Below are positions 57,001 through 64,000 of a stretch of 64,000 nucleotides of DNA, piece after piece. Positions within the stretch are counted from its first letter, which is position 1. Every line of letters starts with the position of its first letter. Under the pieces are notes generated by a model. The model did no database searches. It worked only from the letters and a program-made list of their open reading frames with translations, and had not been told where the DNA came from. This DNA comes from G963662905 sp963676725. GTDB taxonomy: Bacteria > Bacteroidota > Bacteroidia > Bacteroidales > WRLA01. The stretch covers positions 4,836,001 through 4,900,000 of the forward strand of contig OY781463.1 of NCBI GenBank assembly GCA_963676725.1. Direction: 5' to 3'. The position numbers and the translations under genes are program-made.

Positions 57001-57118
57001 TGGCCGTTTTGTAGAAAAAACACGAAAAATTGATTCCCCATTATATATTGTACACCGGTTTCGTTCAACACAAAGCACATATTCCGGCTCAGGCCGGAAA
57101 ACGATGCTTAATTGTTGT
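57001..57118. repeat. 118-bp direct repeat, copy 2
   Basis: Identical to 54894-55011. Here it starts 11 bases after the stop of the 57130-57636 gene. Weak similarity to copy 1 continues for about 20 bases to the left (TAATATTCC). Confidence 0.95.
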
Positions 57119-57120
57119 GC
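57063..57120 (-). other. attC-like site 3
   Basis: On the minus strand GCACAAC ... GTTGAAC (GTTRRRY), 58 bp, with AAGCA/TGCTT and TCCGGC/GCCGGA inner arms. 9 bp after the stop codon of the gene at 57130, the usual place for attC. Confidence 0.65.
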
Positions 57121-57129
57121 TTTCGTTTT

Positions 57130-57636
57130 TTATTTAATTCTTGTATCCGTTTTCTCATCAATCAATTTTAATATTCTAGTTTCAAATTCAGCTATCTCTG
57201 GTTTATTTTTCCACCACCAGAAATTTTCATTCACTGTTTTCCAATTTCCAAGTGTCAATCCGTTATTAATTGCTGTAAATGCAAAAGTCGTTGAATTATT
57301 GTCAATTGGTCTAGTCCAAGTATGTAAAATTTGATTCTTATCTGAATAGTAGAAGTATATGGTATACCAGTAATCTTTACTATTTCGTCTTCCTCCATTT
57401 AATTCAGTAGTTTGTCCATTTGGTAATTTAATCAACGAAGGCAGTTCTAAATTAGGATTCTCAACTTTAATTTGGTTGATTATTGAAATTAATGAGTCCT
57501 CTGAGATAATATATTTGTATCGCTCCGCTCTTGGATACGAACCTGGCGCTATCATCCAAGCACCAACATACGCTAGAATCAAGAAAATCAAGATTGAAGA
57601 CAAACATCCTATCGTTATTTTCTTAGTCTTATTCAT
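57130..57636 (-). CDS. Hypothetical membrane-anchored protein (cassette-like unit)
   Basis: 168 residues, family not recognised. One N-terminal membrane segment (GCLSSILIFLILAYVGAWMI, about residues 10-29), then a soluble domain with PSLIKLPNGQTTELNGGRR and aromatic-rich ENFWWWKNKPEIAEF. It is a single-gene unit with attC-like site 3 after its stop and site 4 upstream. Confidence 0.7.
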   Translation of the reverse strand: MNKTKKITIGCLSSILIFLILAYVGAWMIAPGSYPRAERYKYIISEDSLISIINQIKVENPNLELPSLIKLPNGQTTELNGGRRNSKDYWYTIYFYYSDKNQILHTWTRPIDNNSTTFAFTAINNGLTLGNWKTVNENFWWWKNKPEIAEFETRILKLIDEKTDTRIK

Positions 57637-57736
57637 TTCTTTAGTTTATTTTCAAATCAATATAGTTGTTTATACTTATATCTATCAATTCAAACAGTTT
57701 TGCAACGGCCAATCTGTGTCGTTCTGAAAATTCTGA

Positions 57737-57799
57737 CTAACGGTAAAATTTCAAAATTGTAAATTGCTGTCAATCAATATTTTGTAATTTTATCGTTAG
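57737..57799 (-). other. attC-like site 4
   Basis: 63-bp near-perfect palindrome: CTAACGGTAAAATTTCAAAA ... and its partner ending ATTTTATCGTTAG, about 21 of 23 positions paired, with CTAAC/GTTAG ends. It lies about 100 bp upstream of the 57636 gene start. Confidence 0.6.
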
Positions 57800-57878
57800 C
57801 GATAGAAATTAATCAGCTTTTTAGGAATAGATATTTTATCTTACCATCTATTCCGGGGGTGCTGATGTGGGGAATGAA

Positions 57879-58005
57879 GCACAACGGTAAATTGTATGAG
57901 TAGTGGCAGATTGCGTGGCACTTTCCTGTCAAACCGCTACGCAGTTTGAGCGGGCTACAAGCCTTGATATTTAACACTTTACCTGCCATTACTTATACAA
58001 AATGT
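57879..58005 (-). other. attC-like site 5, split by group II intron A
   Basis: Plus-strand left box GCACAAC (57879-57885) and arms TTGTATGAGTAGTGGCAG (57892-57909) / CTGCCATTACTTATACAA (57983-58000), 16 of 18 paired. The right box continues as AATGT before the intron and TATGG after it (58695), that is GTTATGG when joined. Immediately after the stop codon of the 58700 gene. Confidence 0.65.
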
Positions 58006-58694
58006 GTGTGCCCAGCATGAGCTTAAGCACACCCACCGAAAGCTTTAGAAAAATGTCAAAAATACAAATTTATTTTTTAGAGCCAAAAAGTGGGTGAACA
58101 ATATCTCGAGGGTGAAAGTCCCTTATCGGCATTTGGTAAAGCCGATTAGCAAGCTGCAAGGTGGTTTATCGTGAGGTATTCACTGAAGGAAGCAGGACTG
58201 CAAATACTTGTACTGACCCTTCGAGCACCTCAGGGTAAACTAAACAGAAAGCACATATGAGGCTAAACAGGGAGGGTAAGCAAGCACATCTTTGCAAAGC
58301 CCTTGACCAATAATCCTTGCTTAGTAGATGTGCCAGGCATAAGTAGAAAGATAGGGTTCTTACCTGGGGAGGTCTTGGAACAGACGTGTTCTCTGTAAGC
58401 CAAGAAGTCAGCAGAGGTCATAGTAGTCAACAGTAACGAGCTGTCCCCTCTGAAAGAATAGGACAAGACAGAGGACTCACAAGTTGATGAAGGACTGAAC
58501 GATACATTGCTTAAAATTCGATAGGGAGGTCTAAACCTCGAGTTTACTAGCCCTATTTTAAATTAGAGCAGAAGTTTAAAGGTGAAAAGAGCTTTAAGCC
58601 GATATGTATCGAACCGCTGTATACGAGACCCGTACGTACAGTGGTGTGAGAGGTTCTCCGCTAGGCAAATCTGCCTAGCGGCAGCCTACTCGAT
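58006..58694 (+). mobile_element. Group IIC intron A (ORF-less)
   Basis: 689 nt starting GTGTGCCCAGCATGAGC and ending CTACTCGAT. Conserved blocks match known group IIC RNA (Oceanobacillus type): GGGTGAAAGTCCC, GAAGTCAGCAGAGGTCATAG, domain V GAACCGCTGTATACGAGA ... GTGGTGTGAGAGGTTC (58611-58656) and domain VI CCGCTAGGC ... GCCTAGCGG with a bulged A. Domain IV carries no reverse transcriptase. Domain V is intact, so the ribozyme may still fold. Closely related to intron B at 61194-63233. Confidence 0.88.
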
Positions 58695-58699
58695 TATGG

Positions 58700-59365
58700 C
58701 TAGTATTTATTTTTCATTTCATCTAAAATCTCTTTACTATAAATCATGTCAAATGAATCATAGTCAAATTTATAGTCCCTTTTAGTCGGAAAAATTCCGT
58801 CCATTTTTATCTCTGAAAACATGTAGCCATATATATAATCCATATCACAGTCTTTATTATCACCCGAATCTGTTTCAGATATCACGTTTTCTCTCCAAAA
58901 TCTCAGTGAATTTTCAAGCTCTAAAAGTTTTTCTTTGGTTAACTCATCAAATGTTATTTCATAAATTGTTTTACAGTCAATAATATTATTGTTTTCATCA
59001 AGGAAATATTTTCGAGAAGTCGGTGTTTCATCATCTAAAAATGTCATTGGTTCTCCTTTATAATTCAGATACCGTTCGATTATGAAATTTTCTCCATATT
59101 CAAATGTGATATTGTCAATTCCGTACATCGGATTTCTATTCTCAATTTTTCCGTCAACAAGAAACTGAATACTCGTTACTCTGTTTTTATTATCAATCTT
59201 TTCCCTTACTAAATATCTCTGATTTGTTGTATCATGAATATTCCATTTCTCAATTTTTGACATACTTGATGTCGGTTGATAAAGATGGTATAATGTCGTA
59301 GAATCTTGTCCAAAACAGACGTTGAATCCTAACAGTATTATTAAAATGAGAGTAAATTGTTTCAT
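58700..59365 (-). CDS. Hypothetical secreted protein (cassette-like unit)
   Basis: 221 residues from MKQFTLILIILLGFNVCFGQ (59365), a clear signal peptide. The soluble part has Cys in IDCKTIYE and DNKDCDMDY, and no recognised family. Stop codon TAG is followed within 5 bases by intron A in opposite orientation. Upstream, an IS1182 element begins 23 bp before the start and has probably replaced its promoter. Confidence 0.7.
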   Translation of the reverse strand: MKQFTLILIILLGFNVCFGQDSTTLYHLYQPTSSMSKIEKWNIHDTTNQRYLVREKIDNKNRVTSIQFLVDGKIENRNPMYGIDNITFEYGENFIIERYLNYKGEPMTFLDDETPTSRKYFLDENNNIIDCKTIYEITFDELTKEKLLELENSLRFWRENVISETDSGDNKDCDMDYIYGYMFSEIKMDGIFPTKRDYKFDYDSFDMIYSKEILDEMKNKY

Positions 59366-59388
59366 CGGATTTATATTAGCCATAACGG

Positions 59389-61071
59389 CAGTCTGTCTTA
59401 AAACCTCCGTTCTCTTTTAAATTGTACCTAAATACGGCATAAATTTAGCAAATATTTGCGTTCTAAGGGCATTTGTTTTTCGATACCTTTGGGCAGCAAT
59501 GCTTTTTATCCTTCGGCAAAATACGTGTCTGGAAGCCAAAACAAAGGCTATTTGAACAGATAAAGCAATAAGGTATTGCTTAAATACATGAATGCCAAGA
59601 ATATTCATAATTCGACGTAAATTATAAGCAATAAATATAAATCCTACATCCGCCGAGGCGCGTTGTTTGCTGCGTTTGGTCATTATGTAGCTAAATCCCC
59701 ATTGTCGCTTGATGGTGCCGTATGGGTGTTCCACAATTGCCTGTCGTCGGCGGTAGTAATCCAGGTTTTTCTCTATGTTTTCCTTATTTGTATCTATATA
59801 TTCCTGATATTCAGATCGTTGTATTGCCTTGCCGTATTTAGCCTTAGAGCATTTGTCTTTTACCGGACAGCTCAGGCATTGGCGAGTTGTATAACGCTTA
59901 AATTGATAGGTTTTCGCCTGGTGCCATTTGCCTGTTGTGTGCATCTCATGGCCTTGGGGACAATGATAACAGTCCTTGTCTTTATCATATCGAAAGTGTT
60001 CTACATTGTAGTTAGGATCGGGGGCATTGGCCGCTACTTTAGGAATGGCAACCAGTACATTTATGCCTAAATCGTGGGCGGTTTGAAACTCGCTGCCTGT
60101 ATGGTAGCCTTTATCGTAGAGGGCGGTAAAATTATTGTGGCCAATGATGCTTTTACTGCGGTGGAGCATATCGCCCATTGCTTTGCTGTCGTTTTCATTG
60201 GTCACTTTATAATCGATGGGGATCATATGGGCTGAATCGACCGTTGTTTGTACATTGTAGGCTACTTCGGTGATATTGTTGCGTGTGATCATTTGCCTGC
60301 TTTGCGGATCGCTTGTGGATACCTGGGTTTCGCCGGATTCTTCTAATTGGTGTTCTATATCATGGTAGAATTGCTTGCGCTCTTTGTGTTTCTCAATCTC
60401 TTGCTGTATCAGCGCTTGATTGTCCCCATCAGCTTCGGCCAACTGCTCCTGGTAGGTAGCAAGTTTGTTGTCGATATAGGCCAAATGGCGCTCAATCTTT
60501 TTTGCATTATAATTGGTCTTCTTGGAATTCTGTGCGCGGAGTTTGGTGCTGTCTCCGGCAAGCAGTTTCCCGCCGATTAGTTCTAAGTTCTTGGCTATGC
60601 ATACCGTGGCACGGAACACATTCTTTATGGCTTTGGAATGGTCGCGGCGGAAGTTGGAAATCGTATTATGGTCGGGCTTTAGGCCTTTGAGCAACCAAAT
60701 CACTTCGATGTTCCGTGTGCATTCTTTTTCGAGCTCACGTGAGGAGCATGTTCTGTTCAGGTAGCCATAAATAAAGAGTTTTAGAAGGTCTTTGGGATGA
60801 TAAGCAGGTCTTCCGTTCTCCACAAAATCTACACGAAAGCCCATTTCTAATAATTCAAGGCTGTCTACAAAAAGATCAATAATCCGCACCTCATGATCTT
60901 TATGAATGGATTCATCCAAAGAAATGGGGAAAATTGATACTTGGTTCCGATCTTTTCCTATCATGTATTTCATGCTATGAATATACTAATAAACAAGCAT
61001 TTATAGCTGTTGATAAGTCGGAATGTTATCAACAATTTTGGGTGGAAGTTTTGGGGTTTTTAGACAGTCTG
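59389..61071 (-). mobile_element. IS1182-family insertion sequence, complete
   Basis: About 1.68 kb bounded by imperfect 17-bp inverted repeats, CAGTCTGTCTTAAAACC (59389-59405) and the complement of GGTTTTTAGACAGTCTG (61055-61071), 15 of 17 matching. It carries one transposase gene. I could not settle the target duplication. It is inserted into attC-like site 6. Confidence 0.85.
59417..60973 (-). CDS. IS1182-family transposase
   Basis: 518 residues, uninterrupted. The N-terminal DNA-binding half (YHPKDLLKLFIYGYLNRTCS) and DDE core are present: Asp141 (LLAGDSTKLRAQNS), Asp287 (ALYDKGYHTG), Glu415 (IVEHPYGTIKRQWGF). A Cys cluster, CYHCPQGHEM...CLSCPVKDKC, is typical of the family. Probably functional. 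Related C-terminal scraps lie at about 44640, 49830 and 54690. Confidence 0.93.
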   Translation of the reverse strand: MKYMIGKDRNQVSIFPISLDESIHKDHEVRIIDLFVDSLELLEMGFRVDFVENGRPAYHPKDLLKLFIYGYLNRTCSSRELEKECTRNIEVIWLLKGLKPDHNTISNFRRDHSKAIKNVFRATVCIAKNLELIGGKLLAGDSTKLRAQNSKKTNYNAKKIERHLAYIDNKLATYQEQLAEADGDNQALIQQEIEKHKERKQFYHDIEHQLEESGETQVSTSDPQSRQMITRNNITEVAYNVQTTVDSAHMIPIDYKVTNENDSKAMGDMLHRSKSIIGHNNFTALYDKGYHTGSEFQTAHDLGINVLVAIPKVAANAPDPNYNVEHFRYDKDKDCYHCPQGHEMHTTGKWHQAKTYQFKRYTTRQCLSCPVKDKCSKAKYGKAIQRSEYQEYIDTNKENIEKNLDYYRRRQAIVEHPYGTIKRQWGFSYIMTKRSKQRASADVGFIFIAYNLRRIMNILGIHVFKQYLIALSVQIAFVLASRHVFCRRIKSIAAQRYRKTNALRTQIFAKFMPYLGTI

Positions 61072-61193
61072 ACGTTTGGAACATGGTGCGTTTGGATTTT
61101 TGAAACGTTTTCTTTCCAAATTACCAATCACTTTATTTATAGCTAATATCGTCATTTATTACTCTTTAACTCCAAATGCAATATGTTTTTTGT
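61072..61193 (-). other. attC-like site 6, split by the IS and by intron B
   Basis: Left arm ACATGGTGCGTTTGG (61081-61095) pairs with CCAAATGCAATATGT (61172-61186) at 12 of 15. The left terminal box CCATAACGG lies beyond the IS at 59380-59388. The right box is TTTTGT before intron B and TAGC after it (63234). Rejoined, the site follows the stop of the 63247 gene. Confidence 0.55.
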
Positions 61194-63233
61194 GTGTGCC
61201 CAGCATGAGCTTAAGCACACCCACCGAAAGCTTTAGAAAAATGTCAAAAATACAAATTTATTTTTCAGAGTCAAAAAGTGGGTGAACAATATCTTGAGGG
61301 TGAAAGTCCCTTATCGGCATTTGGTGAAGCCGATTAGCAAGCTGCAAGGTGGTTTACCGCGAGGTATTCACTGAAGGAAGCAGGACTGCAAATACTTGTA
61401 CTGACCCTTCGAGCACCTCAGGGTAAACTAAACAGAAAGCACATATGAGGCTAAACAGGGAGGGTAAGCAAGCACATCTTTGCAAAGCCCTTGACCAATA
61501 ATCCTTGCTTAGTAGATGTGTCAGGCATAAGTAGAAAGATAGGGTTCTTACAGTTCGGCCGTGCTCACTGCAGCGCCTAGGGTGGTCTTGGAACAGACGT
61601 GTTCTCTGTAAGCCAAGAAGTCAGCAGAAGTCATAGTAGTTGCCGGCAACGAGCCGTAATAGATATACGGAGGTCTCACAAAGCAATAAAGGACTGAACA
61701 TTAAGATGTTCCAAATGCATTAGGGATCAGCTTAACGGCCGTAGCCCTTTTATAAGCGGAACAGGGAAACATTATTATTATTTTTTAACACCCAAAAATG
61801 ATTGAGCAAGTAATTGACCGAAGAAACGTAATGAGAGCCTTAAGGCAAGTTGTAAAGAACAAAGGCGCGGCAGGTATAGATGGGATGCAGGTAAGCTTCC
61901 TGTACAAACACCTGTCCGATCAGCGTGATATTCTAGAGACATCACTACGACTCGGGAAATACCTGCCACAAGCTATTTTGGGGGTAGAAATACCAAAGAG
62001 CAATGGAAAAACACGCCTACTAGGCATACCAACAGCAACAGACCGACTATTGCAACAAGCAACAGGGCAGGTACTGGCGGCAAAATTTGAACTAAGCTTT
62101 GAAGACCAAAGTTATGGTTTTAGGCCAAACAGGAATGCCCAACAAGCTGTATTGAAAGCACAGGAGCACATTAATGACGGATACAGCCACATAGTCGATA
62201 TTGACCTAAGAGGGTTCTTCGATGAAGTGGACCACTGTATTTTGCTTCAACTGCTCTACAGTAGAGTAAAATGCCCGCTCACCCTACGGCTTATACGAAA
62301 ATGGCTCAGGGCGCCGATTTTGATCAACGGCAAACTGACCAAAAGACGTAAGGGCGTGCCACAGGAGGTCCGAGTGTTAAGAAAATATCCACTGGATATT
62401 TTTAACGAGCGAGCCGGAATGCAGGGCAGCAAAGTCCTTTATTGTCCAACATCATGCTACATGAGCTCGACAAGGAACTAAAAAGACAAGGGCTTCGGTT
62501 CATACGCTATGCCGATGACTTTAGCATTTACACAAAAAGCAAGTCGGCAGCCCGAAGGATAGGAAACAACACCTATTTATTTCTGAAACAAAAGTTGAAG
62601 TTACCGATCAACAGGGAAAAAAGCGGAATCCGAAAACCTGTGCAGCTGACAATACTCGGATTTGGGTTTGTCCCAACTTACATTAAAGGTGAGAAAGGGA
62701 AATACCAAATGGTTGTTGGGAAAAAGCGGTGGCAATCCTTAAAGCAAAAGCTCAAAGTGATCACCCGTAAAACTACCCCTATGACTTTCGATGAACGCAT
62801 TCGGAAAATAATAGAGGTACAACGCGGCTGGTTAGGGTACTTCCGTATGGCAAAAATATCCGGAAAGCTCAAGAGCATTGATGGATGGCTAAGGAACCGC
62901 CTGAGGTATTGCATATGGCACCACTGGAAAAAGCCTGAACGGAAAAGGAAAAACCTTGTACGTTTAGGTGTAAACCAAGGGCAGGCATATGCATGGACGC
63001 GTATGGGAGGCAGGGCAGTAGCTCAAAGCCCTATACTGGGCACAACAATCACCTTGGAAAGGCTACGAAAAAGAGGCTATGTGTCCCTGCTCGAAATGTA
63101 CGAAAAAATCGCCCCACATCTTAATGAACCGCTGTATACGAGACCCGCTTGGTTTATCCTGAGCTTGTCGAAGGATACAGTGGTGTGAGAGGTTCTCCGC
63201 TAAGCAAATCTGCCTAGCGGCAGCCTACTCGAT
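61194..63233 (+). mobile_element. Group IIC intron B with damaged reverse transcriptase gene
   Basis: 2040 nt. The 5' 260 nt are nearly identical to intron A, and the 3' end matches it again from AACCGCTGTATACGAG to CTACTCGAT. Domain IV holds the reverse transcriptase gene. In domain V the TACG of intron A is replaced by 28 nt containing TCCTGAGCTTGTCGAAGG (63157-63174), which should spoil the catalytic hairpin. There is also an extra segment near 61550-61580 relative to intron A. Confidence 0.88.
61798..63188 (+). pseudogene. Group II intron reverse transcriptase/maturase (ltrA-like), frameshifted
   Basis: The first frame (61798-62481) carries RT blocks up to RRKGVPQ (IPKSNGKTRLLGIPTATDRL, QSYGFRPNRNAQQAV, IVDIDLRGFFDEVDH). 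The second frame (from about 62442) resumes with LSNIMLHELDKEL, the catalytic RYADDFSIY, the maturase domain and AQSPILGTTITLERLRKRGY. Between them the expected GGPLSPL is broken by loss of one base near 62364-62366 and a roughly 60-nt insertion (62373-62432) containing a palindrome (62376-62406). The tail WFILSLSKDTVV comes from the repeat inserted in domain V. The enzyme is not expected to be active. Confidence 0.88.
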
Positions 63234-63246
63234 TAGCAACTGCCCA

Positions 63247-63687
63247 TTATTCATTATCCGAATATTGGTCTGCTGTTATCGAAATCTTTGTGATAAATTC
63301 ACCATTCATGTCTTTGTAATTATAACCCATTGTAGTCTTGTTATCACGATATATTTTTAAATCAGGATTTGTTTTCACATTGTTTAAAATCATAGGCTGC
63401 ATGTAATCTTCAAATGCTTTCAAGTCAACAGAATCTTTAACCCAGTTAACCAACGTGTAGTTGTATTGCAAAATGTTCTCAGGGAGAGCAATCGCATTAT
63501 CAAGTCTTGTGTCTTGGTCTACCATAATCGGGCAACTCTCATTTATCTCACTTGCAGCTTGCATCATGACTTTATCAAATGACGGTGGAGCAAAAACGAA
63601 CTGTTTTACAAGAAAATAAACAATCAATCCGACTGCTAATCCGACAACAGTCCCAACTGTCTTTTTGTTATTCTTTTGGTTTTCCAT
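63247..63687 (-). CDS. Hypothetical membrane-anchored protein
   Basis: 146 residues. One N-terminal membrane helix (VGTVVGLAVGLIVYFLVKQF) precedes a soluble domain with INESCPIMVDQDTRLDNAIA and LQYNYTLVNWVKDSVD, a pattern I have seen in unnamed Bacteroidota proteins. Its stop is 13 bp from the 3' end of intron B. It follows the 63721 gene by 33 bp on the same strand. Confidence 0.72.
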   Translation of the reverse strand: MENQKNNKKTVGTVVGLAVGLIVYFLVKQFVFAPPSFDKVMMQAASEINESCPIMVDQDTRLDNAIALPENILQYNYTLVNWVKDSVDLKAFEDYMQPMILNNVKTNPDLKIYRDNKTTMGYNYKDMNGEFITKISITADQYSDNE

Positions 63688-63720
63688 TTTGTGAATTTAT
63701 AAGTTTATGAATATTTATTA

Positions 63721-64000
63721 CTACCAAATTTTCCACCAAGGTTTTGTCTTGGTTTGCTTTCCGTTATTAGTTGATTTATCAATAGGTACAAGTTTACCAT
63801 TATCAGGGAAATATATACTTCCATTATCTGAACTAACATCAAAGAATCCAACTTCAAATTTCTCCGCCAATTCAATCATGCTTTTATATGCTTGTTCAGC
63901 TACCGACCATGCAAATGCAACATAAATCAAATCTTTCCCAATCGAATAATCTGAAACATTATCATTATCATAATCATCGCTCGCAAATGGGCCGTTCATC
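63721..64000 (-). CDS. Hypothetical protein, N-terminus outside the window
   Basis: At least 93 residues. The frame is open to the window edge, and MNGPFASDDYDNDNVSDYSI is probably internal. FAWSVAEQAYKSMIELAEKF followed by EVGFFDVSSDNGSIYFPDN suggests a cytoplasmic alpha/beta protein. No function assigned. Confidence 0.6.
   Translation of the reverse strand, partial: MNGPFASDDYDNDNVSDYSIGKDLIYVAFAWSVAEQAYKSMIELAEKFEVGFFDVSSDNGSIYFPDNGKLVPIDKSTNNGKQTKTKPWWKIW

Noticed and set aside
57733..58005. Reading the palindromes as simple terminators
   Set aside because: They lack T runs, are much longer than terminators, share homologous cores, and carry introns at the same box. Terminator function in addition is possible.
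58263..58466. Open frame inside intron A
   Set aside because: It lies within the structured ribozyme RNA and on the wrong strand for an intron protein.

Overview
The window is a piece of a Bacteroidota chromosome, A+T-rich overall. The evidence is three proteins with type IX secretion (T9SS) C-terminal sorting domains, DUF5686/DUF5687 proteins, an asnS-rpoN-PAP2-like block, lipoproteins with a bare Cys lipobox, very large PAS-rich hybrid kinases, and TAnnTTTG-type promoter elements. The order cannot be fixed from this sequence alone. There are no rRNA or tRNA genes and no CRISPR array that I can see.

Left part (1-19.4 kb): ordinary accessory and housekeeping genes. These are an FMN reductase, a TruC-like pseudouridine synthase, a tandem universal stress protein, a secreted peptidyl-arginine/agmatine deiminase with a T9SS tail, a deoxyhypusine-synthase-like enzyme, a DUF4878 lipoprotein with a permuted NlpC/P60-type hydrolase, a B12-binding radical SAM enzyme, an AbgT transporter, an N5-(carboxyethyl)ornithine-synthase-like dehydrogenase, a cytosolic-carboxypeptidase-like M14 enzyme and a YwqK/MORN-like repeat protein. 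Between them lie two 286-bp copies of a nested palindromic repeat (1-286 and 11924-12209). The copies are almost identical, but the 20-bp central loop is exactly inverted in one relative to the other.

Middle part (19.4-43.9 kb): two signalling clusters (19443-25448 and 30519-36153) made of PAS multi-sensor kinases, REC proteins and hybrid kinases. They flank asnS, rpoN, a PAP2-like membrane protein and an outer-membrane barrel protein. Then come an AI-2E-type permease, a MazG-like pyrophosphohydrolase, an ABC exporter (DUF5687 permease plus ATPase), a DUF5686 protein, and a zeta-toxin-like P-loop kinase overlapping a small partner gene.

Right part (44-54.4 kb): small hypothetical genes, secreted T9SS proteins, an S9 prolyl oligopeptidase lipoprotein, and a minus-strand run holding a phosphoesterase lipoprotein, a DUF1566 lipoprotein and a T9SS redoxin. 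Short C-terminal scraps of an IS1182-type transposase are scattered between these genes.

Far right (54.5-64 kb): the most unusual region. Minus-strand single-gene units (DUF1016/YhcG nuclease and several hypotheticals) alternate with long imperfect palindromes whose ends resemble integron attC boxes (RYYYAAC ... GTTRRRY). I count six such sites and no integrase, so this looks like an integron-like cassette array without an integrase (CALIN). Two group IIC introns, both on the plus strand, sit in equivalent positions immediately after cassette-gene stop codons, at TGT|TA inside the terminal box of an attC-like site. One lacks an ORF; the other has a broken reverse transcriptase and an insertion in domain V. 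A full IS1182-family element has landed in one attC-like site, and IS91 and IS1182 remnants mark further turnover.
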